Of a DNA stretch of 64,000 nucleotides, positions 25,049-34,504 are shown in pieces. Made by a program: the position numbers and the translations under genes. The stretch's first letter is position 1. Each line of letters starts with the position of its first letter. The DNA lies in assembly GCA_002371615.1 (NCBI GenBank), contig DFGA01000012.1:11632-75631 (forward strand), in the 5' to 3' direction. The notes beneath the pieces were generated by a model. The model was not told the origin of the DNA, did no database searches, and saw only the letters and a list, made by a program, of their open reading frames with translations. Origin of the DNA: Lachnospiraceae bacterium UBA3762 (GTDB taxonomy: Bacteria > Bacillota > Clostridia > Lachnospirales > Lachnospiraceae).

Positions 25049-25986
25049 CAGTCTTCCTCTTCTTCTCTTGTCTTCAGTGAATTCTGGAATCTTGAATACA
25101 GTTCCTGTGCGGCATTATATCCCATTTTCTTCTGTCTGAAGTTGACTGCCGCCGATTCGGTAATGATAGCAAGGTTACGTCCGGGTCTTATTGGTATGCT
25201 GTGGCACACGACTTTGTTCCCGAGATATTCCGTATATTCCTCTTCGAGACCTATCCTGTCGTAATCCTTGTCTTTATCCCACTCTTCAAGTCTTATTACC
25301 AGATCTATGCTCTGGGTCTCTCTTACCGAAGAAACACCGAACAGCATCTTAACATCGACTATTCCTATACCTCTTAGCTCAATAAGATGTCTGGTAATGT
25401 CAGGAGCAGTTCCTATAAGTGTATCATCACTTACCTTTCTGATCTCTACCACATCATCGCTTACCAGTCTGTGTCCTCTCTTTACAAGCTCCAGCGCTGC
25501 CTCAGACTTACCGATACCGCTTTCACCGGTTATCAGTACACCCTCGCCGTATACATCAACAAGCACACCGTGTACCGAGATACAGGGAGCCAGCTTAACA
25601 TTGAGCCATCTGATTATTTCCGCCATAAGATTCGAAGTACTCTTGTGGGACATCAGAACCGCAACATTATGAGCCCTCGCAATCTCTAAGAAAAGCTCGT
25701 CCGGCTGCAGATCACGGCAAAAAACATAGCATGGCGTATCGTCGCAAAGTACATGCTCATAACGCTCTTTCTTCACGCTTTCGTCAAGCTTATTCATGTA
25801 CGTATATTCAACAAACCCGATTATCTGAACTCTACCGGTCTCAAAGTGCTCCAAAAAGCCTGCCAGCTGAAGCGCGGGACGGTTGATGTCGGGCTGATTG
25901 ATCTTGATATCCTCAACATTGATATCAGATGTCAGATTAACAAGCTTTAATTTGTCAATTAATTCACTAACAGATACCGATGACAT
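25048..25986 (-). CDS. hprK: HPr kinase/phosphorylase
   Basis: The 312-residue bifunctional enzyme phosphorylates Ser46 of HPr and Crh when glycolytic intermediates are high and removes that phosphate by phosphorolysis. The N-terminal domain (1-130) precedes the P-loop GESGIGKSEAALELVKRG (about 154-171), LVSDDVVEIR and the family signature ELRGIGIVDVKMLFG. GGAGG lies before ATG 25986. First gene of the hprK-glcK-murB-rapZ-whiA-crh operon. Confidence 0.97.
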   Translation of the reverse strand: MSSVSVSELIDKLKLVNLTSDINVEDIKINQPDINRPALQLAGFLEHFETGRVQIIGFVEYTYMNKLDESVKKERYEHVLCDDTPCYVFCRDLQPDELFLEIARAHNVAVLMSHKSTSNLMAEIIRWLNVKLAPCISVHGVLVDVYGEGVLITGESGIGKSEAALELVKRGHRLVSDDVVEIRKVSDDTLIGTAPDITRHLIELRGIGIVDVKMLFGVSSVRETQSIDLVIRLEEWDKDKDYDRIGLEEEYTEYLGNKVVCHSIPIRPGRNLAIITESAAVNFRQKKMGYNAAQELYSRFQNSLKTREEEED

Positions 25987-26070
25987 AAATACCTCCGATC
26001 TATTCTGTCACAGATGCAACACTGTTTTCAGTATATCATAATACCATTTAATAGACTATCGTTTACATTT

Positions 26071-27936
26071 TTATTTTCTGAAAAAATCATAAACCGACTT
26101 AGCAGCCTGCCGGTTAAAGCCCTGCACGGCCAGCAATTCTTCTTCTGTTGCATTTCTGATATCTTCAAGTGATTCGAAAGACTTCATAAGTGATTTTCGC
26201 CGTGCGGGACCGATTCCGGGAATGTCATCAAGGATAGAATGTACCTGCTGCCTGCTTCGAAGTTTTCTATGGAAAGTGATCGCAAATCTGTGAGCCTCAT
26301 CCTGAATCCTTGTAATCAGGTGAAATCCCTCGGATGAAGATGAGATCGGAAGCTCCACGTTGTTATAATACAGCCCCCTTGTTCTGTGATTGTCGTCTTT
26401 GACCATTCCGCATACCGGAATATCCAGTCCGAGTGTATTAAGCACCTCTTCGCATATGTTGACCTGGCCGCGTCCTCCGTCCATAAGGATCAGGTCAGGG
26501 AATTTCGAGAATTTTCCGGGCAGGCCCGCGTCTTCCTGTTCTGCAATTCCATGTTCGAACCTTCTCGTAAGAACTTCTTCCATACTTGCGTAATCATTGG
26601 GACCTTCTACCGACTTGATCTTAAATTTCCTGTATTCGTTAGGCTTCGGTCTGCCATCCTCATACACAACCATTGATCCAACGGATTCGAATCCGCTTAT
26701 GTTTGAGATATCATAAGCTTCCATACGGTGAATATCCGAAAGTCCCGTTATCTTCTCGATCTCTTCAACGGCCCCTCTCGTTCTGTCATGGTCTCTCTTT
26801 AACTTCTCCACATCCTGATTGAGTTTGATCCGTGCATTTTCCTCTGCAAGTTTTACAAGCTTGTCTTTTTTACCCTTTTGCGGAACTGTCAGAGAAACCT
26901 TTGAACCCATCTGAGAACTCATCCACTCTTCTATAAGGTCAGCACCGGAAGGTGACTCGGATAGTAATATCTCCTTCGGTATGAATGGGGCTCCCGAATA
27001 GAACTGCATGAGAAATGCGGCAAGTATATCTTCGGATGACTCATCATCCGTATGCTGCATATAATAATGCTCTCTGCCTACTATCTTACCGCCCCTTACA
27101 AAAAACATCTGGACAATAACGGATTCGTTATCCCCCGCTATTGCTATGATATCCCTGTTTTCATCTCCGGTATCGGTGATCTTCTGCTTCTCGGATACCT
27201 TCCTGACACTTTCTATGAGATCCCTGTATTCCATTGCTTTCTCATATTCCATATCATCCGATGCAGCCTGCATTTTTTCGGAAAGATCTGCTGTTACCGC
27301 TTTATGATCACCATTCAGAAATCCTATTACCTTTTCTATATTCCGCCCATAATCTTCCCGGCTTATGAGACCCTCACATGGAGCCTGGCACTGACCCATA
27401 TGATAATACAAACATTTTTTTGAGTTCTCTTTCAAAGAATCCTCACCGGATTCTATCTTCATCCGGCACCCTCTTACTTTGTATACCCTGCGAAGCAGAT
27501 CAATGGTTTCCCTTACAGCCTCACCGGATGTAAACGGTCCGAAATACTTTGCATTATCCTTAATTACCTTGCGGCACATAGTTATCCTCGGAAAATCATC
27601 CGCAAGAGTAACCTTGATATAAGGATATGTCTTGTCGTCCTTGAGCATTGTGTTGTATTTGGGCTGGTTTTCCTTGATAAGATTGTTCTCAAGTACAAGT
27701 GCCTCAAGTTCCGAATCGGTTACAACATACTCGAACCAGGCAATGTTTTTGACCATCTGCTGTATCTTAACACTTTTTTTGGTACTCTCACGAAAATAAG
27801 ACCTTACGCGGTTGCGTAAGATCACAGCTTTCCCGACATATATGATCACATCATCTTTATCGTGCATCATATATACGCCAGGGCTTTTCGGTAACTTGCT
27901 CAGTTCTTCTTCGATATCAAAATCCGACCTGTTCAT
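26071..27936 (-). CDS. uvrC: Excinuclease ABC subunit C
   Basis: The 621-residue protein is full length. It has the GIY-YIG nuclease (SPGVYMMHDKDDVIIYVGKA, about 18-37) for the 3' incision, a UVR motif (about 205-240), the RNase H-like domain for the 5' incision (AYDISNISGFESVGSMVVYE, DGGRGQVN) and a C-terminal helix-hairpin-helix pair (DIPGIGPARRKSLM). It acts in nucleotide excision repair with UvrAB. No ribosome binding site is seen; TAATAT lies eight bases upstream of ATG 27936, so the mRNA may be leaderless. Confidence 0.96.
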   Translation of the reverse strand: MNRSDFDIEEELSKLPKSPGVYMMHDKDDVIIYVGKAVILRNRVRSYFRESTKKSVKIQQMVKNIAWFEYVVTDSELEALVLENNLIKENQPKYNTMLKDDKTYPYIKVTLADDFPRITMCRKVIKDNAKYFGPFTSGEAVRETIDLLRRVYKVRGCRMKIESGEDSLKENSKKCLYYHMGQCQAPCEGLISREDYGRNIEKVIGFLNGDHKAVTADLSEKMQAASDDMEYEKAMEYRDLIESVRKVSEKQKITDTGDENRDIIAIAGDNESVIVQMFFVRGGKIVGREHYYMQHTDDESSEDILAAFLMQFYSGAPFIPKEILLSESPSGADLIEEWMSSQMGSKVSLTVPQKGKKDKLVKLAEENARIKLNQDVEKLKRDHDRTRGAVEEIEKITGLSDIHRMEAYDISNISGFESVGSMVVYEDGRPKPNEYRKFKIKSVEGPNDYASMEEVLTRRFEHGIAEQEDAGLPGKFSKFPDLILMDGGRGQVNICEEVLNTLGLDIPVCGMVKDDNHRTRGLYYNNVELPISSSSEGFHLITRIQDEAHRFAITFHRKLRSRQQVHSILDDIPGIGPARRKSLMKSFESLEDIRNATEEELLAVQGFNRQAAKSVYDFFRK

Positions 27937-27994
27937 GTTGTATATATTATCACACTTTCAGGCCAATATCTTCATGAACATCATTCTTTCGGTT

Positions 27995-28037
27995 AAAAAG
28001 AGCCCTTCGATTCCGCCTGCGCGAAAAAGAAGGGCTC
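27995..28037 (-). terminator. Terminator of the sugar ABC transporter operon
   Basis: Minus-strand stem GAGCCCTTC/GAAGGGCTC (arms 28029-28037 and 28000-28008) with a 20-base loop, followed by TTTTTAACC. It lies 40 bases past the last permease gene. Confidence 0.85.
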
Positions 28038-28076
28038 CCTCATAATAATGGATCTATTGAGTACCAATTAATCCCT

Positions 28077-29243
28077 TTATGCCTTTGTCTTTGGACGATT
28101 GTTTACGATCTCAAATACAACCGCTGCAAGAAGAACGACACCTTTAACGACCTTCTGCCAGTTAGGGTCGATACTCATAATTGACATACCAAGGTTGATA
28201 ACACCGATAAGTGCAGCACCTACAACCATTCCGAATACACTTCCGGATCCGCCGTATGCTGATACACCACCGACGATACAAGCTGAGATAGCGTCAAGCT
28301 CGTAGTTCTGTCCCATGAATCCGTTTGCTGTCGAGAGCTTTGCAAGGCTTGTCCAGCCTGCTATAACGGAAAGGAACTGCATATTAAGGTATGCAAAGAA
28401 AAGAACAAGCTTAGTGTCGATACCCGACAGTCTGGTAGCTTCCATGTTACCCCCCATTGCGTAGAAGTAACGTCCGAGTACGGTCTTACTTGAGATAAAA
28501 TCATATATAAGAAGCACTACCGCAACCCATACGAGAACCGTCGGCATACCAAGTGCCTTCTCACCGAATGTTCCGCCGTATTTGAATGCAAAGAGCATAA
28601 TAACGGCACTTATTATCACGCATCTTGCTACAAGAGTGCCCATGGACTCAGCTTCATAGCCTTTTTTGATCTTCGTTGCCCTGCTCTTTATCTGCATAAA
28701 GATAAAAATTACGCAGCAGACGATTCCGATAGGAACGCAGAGACTCTTAGGAATATGACTGTTAAACAGCTTCTTAAATCCCTCTATATCATTGATTGAG
28801 ATTGATGATGTCGATGAAGCTATAGTAACAATTTTGGTTCCAAGTCCTCTGAAAGCAAGGAATCCACCAAGTGTTGCGATCCATGGCGGGATATTCAGAT
28901 AAGCGATAAGCCATCCGAGAATGGCACCGATTATGCATCCGATAAGTACCATTGAAATCATGGCAACCGGAACCGAAAAGCCCATATCTACCATCATATA
29001 TGCACCGATCGCGTCTATAAGACAAACCGTAGCACCGACCGAAAGGTCGATATTACCTTTGATAAGCATGCACATGAACATACCTGTTGCCAGAATGAAT
29101 ACATATGCGTTCTGCGTAATAAGTGCATCAAAGTTAAGTGCAGACAGAATCTTTCCCTGTGTTGTAATTGCGAAGAAAATAACAACAAGGACCAGAATGA
29201 TCTGCATAGTATGTTCTTTAAAAATCTTACCTACTTTTTCCAT
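28077..29243 (-). CDS. Sugar ABC transporter permease (second copy)
   Basis: The 388-residue membrane protein belongs to the ribose/xylose/ChvE-type permease family (BPD_transp_2), with about ten hydrophobic segments and the conserved cytoplasmic segments NIPPWIATLGGFLAFRGLG and SGIDTKLVLFFAYLNMQFLS. It forms the channel for a monosaccharide in the cytoplasmic membrane. It is a paralogue of the permease encoded 18 bases upstream, sharing the C-terminal VVKG-VLL stretch, so the transporter may use a heterodimeric pore. A terminator follows. Confidence 0.92.
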   Translation of the reverse strand: MEKVGKIFKEHTMQIILVLVVIFFAITTQGKILSALNFDALITQNAYVFILATGMFMCMLIKGNIDLSVGATVCLIDAIGAYMMVDMGFSVPVAMISMVLIGCIIGAILGWLIAYLNIPPWIATLGGFLAFRGLGTKIVTIASSTSSISINDIEGFKKLFNSHIPKSLCVPIGIVCCVIFIFMQIKSRATKIKKGYEAESMGTLVARCVIISAVIMLFAFKYGGTFGEKALGMPTVLVWVAVVLLIYDFISSKTVLGRYFYAMGGNMEATRLSGIDTKLVLFFAYLNMQFLSVIAGWTSLAKLSTANGFMGQNYELDAISACIVGGVSAYGGSGSVFGMVVGAALIGVINLGMSIMSIDPNWQKVVKGVVLLAAVVFEIVNNRPKTKA

Positions 29244-29261
29244 TTCTCTATCCTTCCTTTG

Positions 29262-30443
29262 TTATTTTTTCTCTTTCTTTGATACTACATCAAAGATGAC
29301 AGCACCAAGAAGAACCAGTCCCTTAACAACCTTCTGGAGGTTTGCATCAACACCGCAGATTGACATACCCTGGTTGATGACACCCATAAGAAGAGCACCG
29401 ATTATAACTCCGGGAACCGTACCGATTCCGCCGTATGCACTTGCTCCACCGATAAAGCATGCACCGATGGCATCCATTTCATAACCCTGTCCGTATGTAG
29501 GCTGTGCTGATGCAGCTCTTGCAATCGTAAGAGTTCCCGCAAGACCTGACAGCAAACCCATAAGTGAATATGCGAAGAAGTATACCTTCTTGACATTGAC
29601 ACCCGAAAGCTGGGCTGCCTTTTTGTTACCGCCGACAGCATAAAGGTCACGTCCGATGGTGGTTTTCTGTGTAACATAGCCGAAAGCGATGACTACAAGG
29701 AGAACCCATATGAGAGATGTGGGAATTCCTTTGTATGCGGCAAGTTTCTCCGTAAGGTAGAGAACTACAGCCGATATAATAACCATCTTTACAACATCTC
29801 CAAGAAGAGGAGGCGTTGCATAACCACGCTTCTTTGTATTGATACGTCCGCTGATGGTCATGAACAGGAATATTGCAACACCGATAAGACCTACAACCAA
29901 ACAGATAAGATTATGAGGTGCACCAAAAAGATTGATACTTGGGCCCGGAATATAGCAGTCAGCACCGCCGCCGAATGCCTTAAGGAATCCCTCCATCTTG
30001 GAAAGGTTTAAGGCCTGTCCGCCGAGAACAACGTTTGATAATCCACGAAAAGCATACATACCCGCCAGTGTGGCTATAAAAGGCGGAACATTTACAAATG
30101 CGATCCAGAATCCCTGCCACATACCTATTGCAAGTCCTATGAGCATCATGATTATAAATGCCACTATAAAGTTCATATCCTTATCAAGGACAACACCGCC
30201 GACTGCACCGACAAAACAAACTACAGAGCCGACTGCAAGATCGATGTTACCACCTGTTAAGATACACAGTAACATACCTGTTGCAAGAACGAATACATAC
30301 GCGTTCTGCGATAAAAGGTTATTGATATTTTGAGGATACAGAATGGCTTTCTTGGTCAGAACATAAAACAGAAGGATTACAAGAACAAGAACGATCGCCA
30401 TTGCATATTTTTTTAATACTGCTGAAATATTCGTATTTGCCAT
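29262..30443 (-). CDS. Sugar ABC transporter permease (first copy, MmsB-like)
   Basis: The 393-residue permease resembles its downstream neighbour but has its own sequence: NVPPFIATLAGMYAFRGLSN, GRDLYAVGGNKKAAQLSGVN and ten or so membrane segments. It starts two bases after the ATPase stop. It is the typical membrane component of ChvE/GguAB-type multiple monosaccharide importers. Confidence 0.93.
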   Translation of the reverse strand: MANTNISAVLKKYAMAIVLVLVILLFYVLTKKAILYPQNINNLLSQNAYVFVLATGMLLCILTGGNIDLAVGSVVCFVGAVGGVVLDKDMNFIVAFIIMMLIGLAIGMWQGFWIAFVNVPPFIATLAGMYAFRGLSNVVLGGQALNLSKMEGFLKAFGGGADCYIPGPSINLFGAPHNLICLVVGLIGVAIFLFMTISGRINTKKRGYATPPLLGDVVKMVIISAVVLYLTEKLAAYKGIPTSLIWVLLVVIAFGYVTQKTTIGRDLYAVGGNKKAAQLSGVNVKKVYFFAYSLMGLLSGLAGTLTIARAASAQPTYGQGYEMDAIGACFIGGASAYGGIGTVPGVIIGALLMGVINQGMSICGVDANLQKVVKGLVLLGAVIFDVVSKKEKK

Positions 30444-30445
30444 CG

Positions 30446-31987
30446 TTACTCACCCCTTCCCGATCTCATGATACAAGCCATGATTGATTCCTGACTTGCT
30501 TCTTCCTGCTTCAGTTCTCCGACAAATCTGCCTTCGTTCATGACGTATATTCTGTCGCTCATGCCTATAGTTTCAGGAAGTTCCGAAGATATCATGACAA
30601 CTGACTTGCCTTCTTTGACAAGATCATTGATGATACAATAGATCTCGTACTTGGCACCGACATCGATACCACGGGTAGGCTCATCAAGGATAAGTACATC
30701 CGGCTCTGCAAACATCCACTTAGCAAGAAGGACTTTCTGCTGGTTACCACCGGAAAGATTTCCTACATTCTGCTCAACGGTAGGAGTCTTGGTCTTAAGC
30801 TTATCTTTGTATTCAACTGCCACATGATACTCTTTATCTTTATCAATGATACTCCTGGAACTTACCGCATCAAGATTCGCAAGTGTTGTATTGATCTTGA
30901 TGGGATTATTAAGAACAAGTCCGTTACCCTTACGGTCTTCGGTAACATATGCCAGTTTATTCTTGATGGCTTCCCTGGCATTCTTGAGGTTGACTCCCTT
31001 TCCGTTAAGAGCCATGGTACCAGTGATGCCTGTACCGTATGACTTGCCGAATATACTCATGGCAAGCTCCGTACGTCCTGCTCCCATAAGTCCGTATATC
31101 CCGACTACTTCACCTTTTCTTACATAGAATGAAACATTATCCACAACCTTCTTCTCAGGATAAAGCGGATGATATACGTTCCAGTTCTTGACCTCAAGCA
31201 TCGTGTCCCCGATCTTGACATCATGTCTCTTAGGGAAACGGTCCGTAATCTCACGGCCAACCATTCCTTTTATGATTCTATCTTCGGAAATCTCTTCTGT
31301 TGCTTTATCGAGAGTCTCTATCGTAGATCCGTCACGGACAACCGTGATCTTGTCTGCAACGTATGAAACCTCATTAAGCTTGTGAGATATAATTATCGAT
31401 GTTAATCCGTTTTCTTTCTTGAAACGAAGAAGAAGATCAAGAAGTGCTCTTGAATCTTTCTCGTTAAGTGAAGAAGTCGGCTCATCAAGGATCAGAAGCT
31501 TTGCTTTCTTTGCAAGCGCCTTGGCTATCTCGACAAGCTGCTGCTTACCTGTGCCGAGTTCCTTGACAAGAGTTCTGGAACTGTCGGAAAGACCTACCAT
31601 TTTCAGATATTTGTCTGCCTCACCGTAAGTCTCATTCCAGTCAATCGCCGCTGCTTTACCTCTCTCGTTTCCGAGGAACATATTCTCACCGATCGACATA
31701 TAGGGAATAAGCGCAAGTTCCTGATGTATAATAACGATTCCCTTTTCTTCGGAATCTTTAATCTTATTAAATTTACAAACTTCACCGTTGTAAATGATAT
31801 CGCCTTCGTATGTTCCGTACGGATATATTCCGGAAAGAACATTCATCAAGGTCGATTTTCCTGCACCGTTTTCACCGACAAGTGCATGAATTTCGCCCTC
31901 TTCAACCTTTAAATTAACGTTATCAAGTGCTTTTACACCGGGGAAAGTTTTGGTTATATTTTTCATTTCGAGAAGTACTTTAGCCAA
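30446..31987 (-). CDS. Sugar ABC transporter ATP-binding protein, two ATPase domains (MmsA-like)
   Basis: The 513-residue protein has two ABC cassettes, as in RbsA, XylG and MglA. The first is canonical: Walker [10 protein letters not shown] (38-46), signature [20 protein letters not shown], Walker [12 protein letters not shown]. The second has the usual degenerate Walker A ([12 protein letters not shown]) but a good signature ([15 protein letters not shown]) and Walker B ([11 protein letters not shown]). The start is TTG 31987 with GGAGGG seven bases upstream. It powers sugar import with the two permeases and the binding protein. Confidence 0.95.
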   Translation of the reverse strand: MAKVLLEMKNITKTFPGVKALDNVNLKVEEGEIHALVGENGAGKSTLMNVLSGIYPYGTYEGDIIYNGEVCKFNKIKDSEEKGIVIIHQELALIPYMSIGENMFLGNERGKAAAIDWNETYGEADKYLKMVGLSDSSRTLVKELGTGKQQLVEIAKALAKKAKLLILDEPTSSLNEKDSRALLDLLLRFKKENGLTSIIISHKLNEVSYVADKITVVRDGSTIETLDKATEEISEDRIIKGMVGREITDRFPKRHDVKIGDTMLEVKNWNVYHPLYPEKKVVDNVSFYVRKGEVVGIYGLMGAGRTELAMSIFGKSYGTGITGTMALNGKGVNLKNAREAIKNKLAYVTEDRKGNGLVLNNPIKINTTLANLDAVSSRSIIDKDKEYHVAVEYKDKLKTKTPTVEQNVGNLSGGNQQKVLLAKWMFAEPDVLILDEPTRGIDVGAKYEIYCIINDLVKEGKSVVMISSELPETIGMSDRIYVMNEGRFVGELKQEEASQESIMACIMRSGRGE

Positions 31988-32040
31988 AATGTATCCCTCC
32001 TAAACCCATTATTATGATACCTTGCATATTTTTTTCTAGC

Positions 32041-32068
32041 AAACAGGCGGGTAAAAGCCCGCCTGTTT
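32041..32068 (-). terminator. Hairpin between the binding protein and ATPase genes
   Basis: Perfect 11-bp stem (arms 32041-32051 and 32058-32068). The minus-strand T-tract is poor, so it probably acts as a partial terminator or 3' stabiliser, letting the binding protein be made in excess over the membrane subunits. Confidence 0.7.
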
Positions 32069-32097
32069 AGTTAGTCTAGATTACTCTGCAGCCGCTA

Positions 32098-33273
32098 TTA
32101 CTGAAGGTCAGCCTCTGTATAGTAACCGCTGTCGATAAGAATCTCTTTGTAGTTGTTGATATCAGCGAATACAGGCTCGCAAAGGAATGAAGGAACAACC
32201 CCCTTACCATTGTCATAAGTCGTTGTATCGTTTACATCAACTGTCTCGCCCTTAAGGATCTGTCCAACCATCTTAACAACCTGAGCTGCAAGTGTACGTG
32301 TATCCTTGAAGATAGACATTGACTGCTTGCCATCGATCATGTTCTTAACGTTTGCAACGTCACAGTCCTGACCGGTGATGATAGGATAGTTACCCTTGTA
32401 GTTTGCTGCAAGTGCGTTCTCAACACCAAGTGCTGTAGAGTCGTTTGAGCAAAGTGCGATGTCAAGGTTTGTGCCATCAGCGTAGTTAGAAGAAAGGATG
32501 TTCTCCATTCTTGACTGAGCATTCTCTGTTGCCCATGAAGCTGTTGCAACCTGCTCGAAGTCTACCTGGCCTGACTTAACAACGATCTTACCACTCTCGA
32601 TGTAGGGCTTAAGAAGATCCATAGCACCATTGTAGAAGTACTTAGCGTTGTTGTCACCGGGGTCACCACCTGTGATCTCCATGTTGAAAGGTCCTTCTGC
32701 ATTGTCAAGATCAAGTGTATCAATGATGTACTGACCCTGCTTTGTACCTACCATGTAGTTATCGAATGTAGCATAGTAAGAAACTGCATCTGTGTTCATG
32801 ATAAGACGGTCATAAGCGATAACAGGAATTTCTGCTGCTTTAGCTGTCTCAAGAACTGTACCGAGTGACTCACCGTCGATAGAAGCGATAACAAGAACAT
32901 CACATCCACCGTTGATCATGTTCTCAATCTGAGAAACCTGAGTCTGAACGTCGTTTGAAGCGTACTGAAGGTCAACTTCGTAACCTGCTGCTTCAAGCTG
33001 CTCCTGCATGTTAGAACCATCCTGGTTCCATCTCTGAAGATCCTTTGTAGGCATTGCTACGCCAACCTTCTTGCCTGCTGTAGCTTCGTCAGCAGCGGGT
33101 GCTGCGTCTTCAGCGGGTGCTGCGTCTTCTGCAGGTGCTGCTTCATCTGCAGGTGCTGCTTCCTCGGTTGCTGCTGCGTCTGCTGCAGGTGCTGCTGCAG
33201 TTCCGCCACATCCAACAAGAAGAGAAGCTGTCATTGCTGTTGCAAGTAATACTGATAATACTTTTCTAGACAT
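32098..33273 (-). CDS. ChvE-like multiple-monosaccharide-binding lipoprotein
   Basis: The start is ATG 33273, with GGGAGG before it. The 391-residue precursor has a lipoprotein signal with lipobox LVGCGG, so Cys is about residue 22. An Ala/Glu/Pro/Asp-rich linker (about 25-65) follows, then a type I periplasmic-binding fold (VGVAMPTKDLQRWNQDG, IASIDGESLGTVL, IAYDRLIMNTDAVSYYATFD, CSNDSTALGVENAL, ITGQDCDVANVKNMIDGKQS). It delivers a sugar such as xylose, galactose or arabinose to the ABC transporter. The hairpin after it and its own upstream region fit high expression. Confidence 0.94.
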   Translation of the reverse strand: MSRKVLSVLLATAMTASLLVGCGGTAAAPAADAAATEEAAPADEAAPAEDAAPAEDAAPAADEATAGKKVGVAMPTKDLQRWNQDGSNMQEQLEAAGYEVDLQYASNDVQTQVSQIENMINGGCDVLVIASIDGESLGTVLETAKAAEIPVIAYDRLIMNTDAVSYYATFDNYMVGTKQGQYIIDTLDLDNAEGPFNMEITGGDPGDNNAKYFYNGAMDLLKPYIESGKIVVKSGQVDFEQVATASWATENAQSRMENILSSNYADGTNLDIALCSNDSTALGVENALAANYKGNYPIITGQDCDVANVKNMIDGKQSMSIFKDTRTLAAQVVKMVGQILKGETVDVNDTTTYDNGKGVVPSFLCEPVFADINNYKEILIDSGYYTEADLQ

Positions 33274-33299
33274 TTTTTGTCCTCCCTTAATTTTCTTTG

Positions 33300-33314
33300 A
33301 GTGACACCATGTCA
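33300..33314. promoter_or_regulatory. Possible operator upstream of the binding protein gene
   Basis: The 15-base dyad GTGACACCATGTCAC (6-bp arms, three-base centre) lies about 27 bases upstream of ATG 33273. It could be the site of the YesN-type regulator encoded nearby or of a LacI-family protein. Confidence 0.35.
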
Positions 33315-33392
33315 CCCGACAGTTAACACAATATCACTATGCAATCTAGAAAGACTTGTTGATTTCTTCATTTTTTTATCAACCTTTTTCGT

Positions 33393-33445
33393 AAAAAAAC
33401 AAAACTAGCACAATTTTGTTACAGCATTCGCAAAATTGTGCTAGT
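33393..33445 (-). terminator. Strong terminator of the sensor/regulator operon
   Basis: Perfect 15-bp stem (arms 33431-33445 and 33404-33418, 12-base loop) followed on the minus strand by TTTGTTTTTTT. It separates the sensory genes from the transporter operon. Confidence 0.93.
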
Positions 33446-33469
33446 CATACTCTTATTTGATATCGGTAG

Positions 33470-34504
33470 TCATTGAACATTAAGGTAGATCTCGTTTTTC
33501 TGATGATACTTACCCGTTATAACCTCATCCATATTTGCCTTGGTTACGGCAATAGGTTCCAGTTTTTCATACGGTACATCATATGTTCCGTCATTGAAAG
33601 TATCTTTGAGTCCGAGTGGTACTCCCCCTGCCATGTCAACCGCCCTCTCGGCTGCTCTTATTGCAAGCTTTTCAACCGGCTTGTATACAGTCATATACTG
33701 TGTACCTTCAACTATCCTCTGGCAGGCTTCAAGATCCGCATCCTGTCCTACAACACATACTTTTCCGCCGAGTCTTTTTTCTATAAGCGCCCTTATGGCA
33801 TGAGCAGCCAGATTATCATTTCCGCACATTATGGCATCCGGAACCTTTCCGGTCTTGAGATACTCATCAGTCACGGTAAAACCGTTTTCAGCAACCCAGC
33901 CGTTTGAATACTCAGCATAATCTATCTTTATCTTTGTGGTGGAAAGAATCCTCTCAAACCCTTCCTGTACCATCTGTACGTTGTAATCGGTAGGCGATCC
34001 CTTTACCTGAATGATCGTTCCTTCATTTCCTATGTATTTTCTAATATACTCCGCCATCAGCTCTCCTACCTTTTCGTTATCAACAGAAAGGTAAAGATCA
34101 ACATTTGCATTTCTGACGGGACGGTCGTAGGCTATAACCTTTATCCCTTCTTTTTTGGCTGCGGCAATTGTATCCTTAAGGGCAATATCATCTATGGCGA
34201 TCACAACGATGACGTCCATTTTCTTGTCAATAAAGTATTGTATCTGCTTTATCTGTTCCTCAACTTCCCCGTTGGCGTTCTGAACATTTACTTCCGCACC
34301 AAGTTCCTGTGCTTTTGATACAAACAGATCCCGTTCTCTCGACCACCTTTCGATAAGAAGCGAATCTATGGACAGGCCTATCTGGATTTTGTCATCTTTT
34401 TGTGCAGGCTGTTCCACATTCTTGGGGGCCGTTGAAGTACATCCGGCAAGTCCGAGTATAGTAATAAATGCCGCGATCGCGATCAGTTTTTTCTTACAAT
34501 CCAC
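33470..34504 (-). CDS. Second sugar-binding lipoprotein, XylF-like
   Basis: The 344-residue precursor has a lipobox ILGLAGCTS (Cys about 22) and a periplasmic-binding fold close to XylF: IGLSIDSLLIERWSRERDLF, VIAIDDIALKDTI, IAYDRPVRNANVDLYLSVDN, IMCGNDNLAAHAIRAL and GQDADLEACQRIVEGTQYMT. Asp/Asn/Arg residues typical for xylose or galactose binding are kept. GTG 34504 overlaps the 3' end of the response regulator gene by 11 bases. It may serve the downstream ABC transporter or feed the membrane sensor of this operon. Confidence 0.9.
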   Translation of the reverse strand: MDCKKKLIAIAAFITILGLAGCTSTAPKNVEQPAQKDDKIQIGLSIDSLLIERWSRERDLFVSKAQELGAEVNVQNANGEVEEQIKQIQYFIDKKMDVIVVIAIDDIALKDTIAAAKKEGIKVIAYDRPVRNANVDLYLSVDNEKVGELMAEYIRKYIGNEGTIIQVKGSPTDYNVQMVQEGFERILSTTKIKIDYAEYSNGWVAENGFTVTDEYLKTGKVPDAIMCGNDNLAAHAIRALIEKRLGGKVCVVGQDADLEACQRIVEGTQYMTVYKPVEKLAIRAAERAVDMAGGVPLGLKDTFNDGTYDVPYEKLEPIAVTKANMDEVITGKYHQKNEIYLNVQ

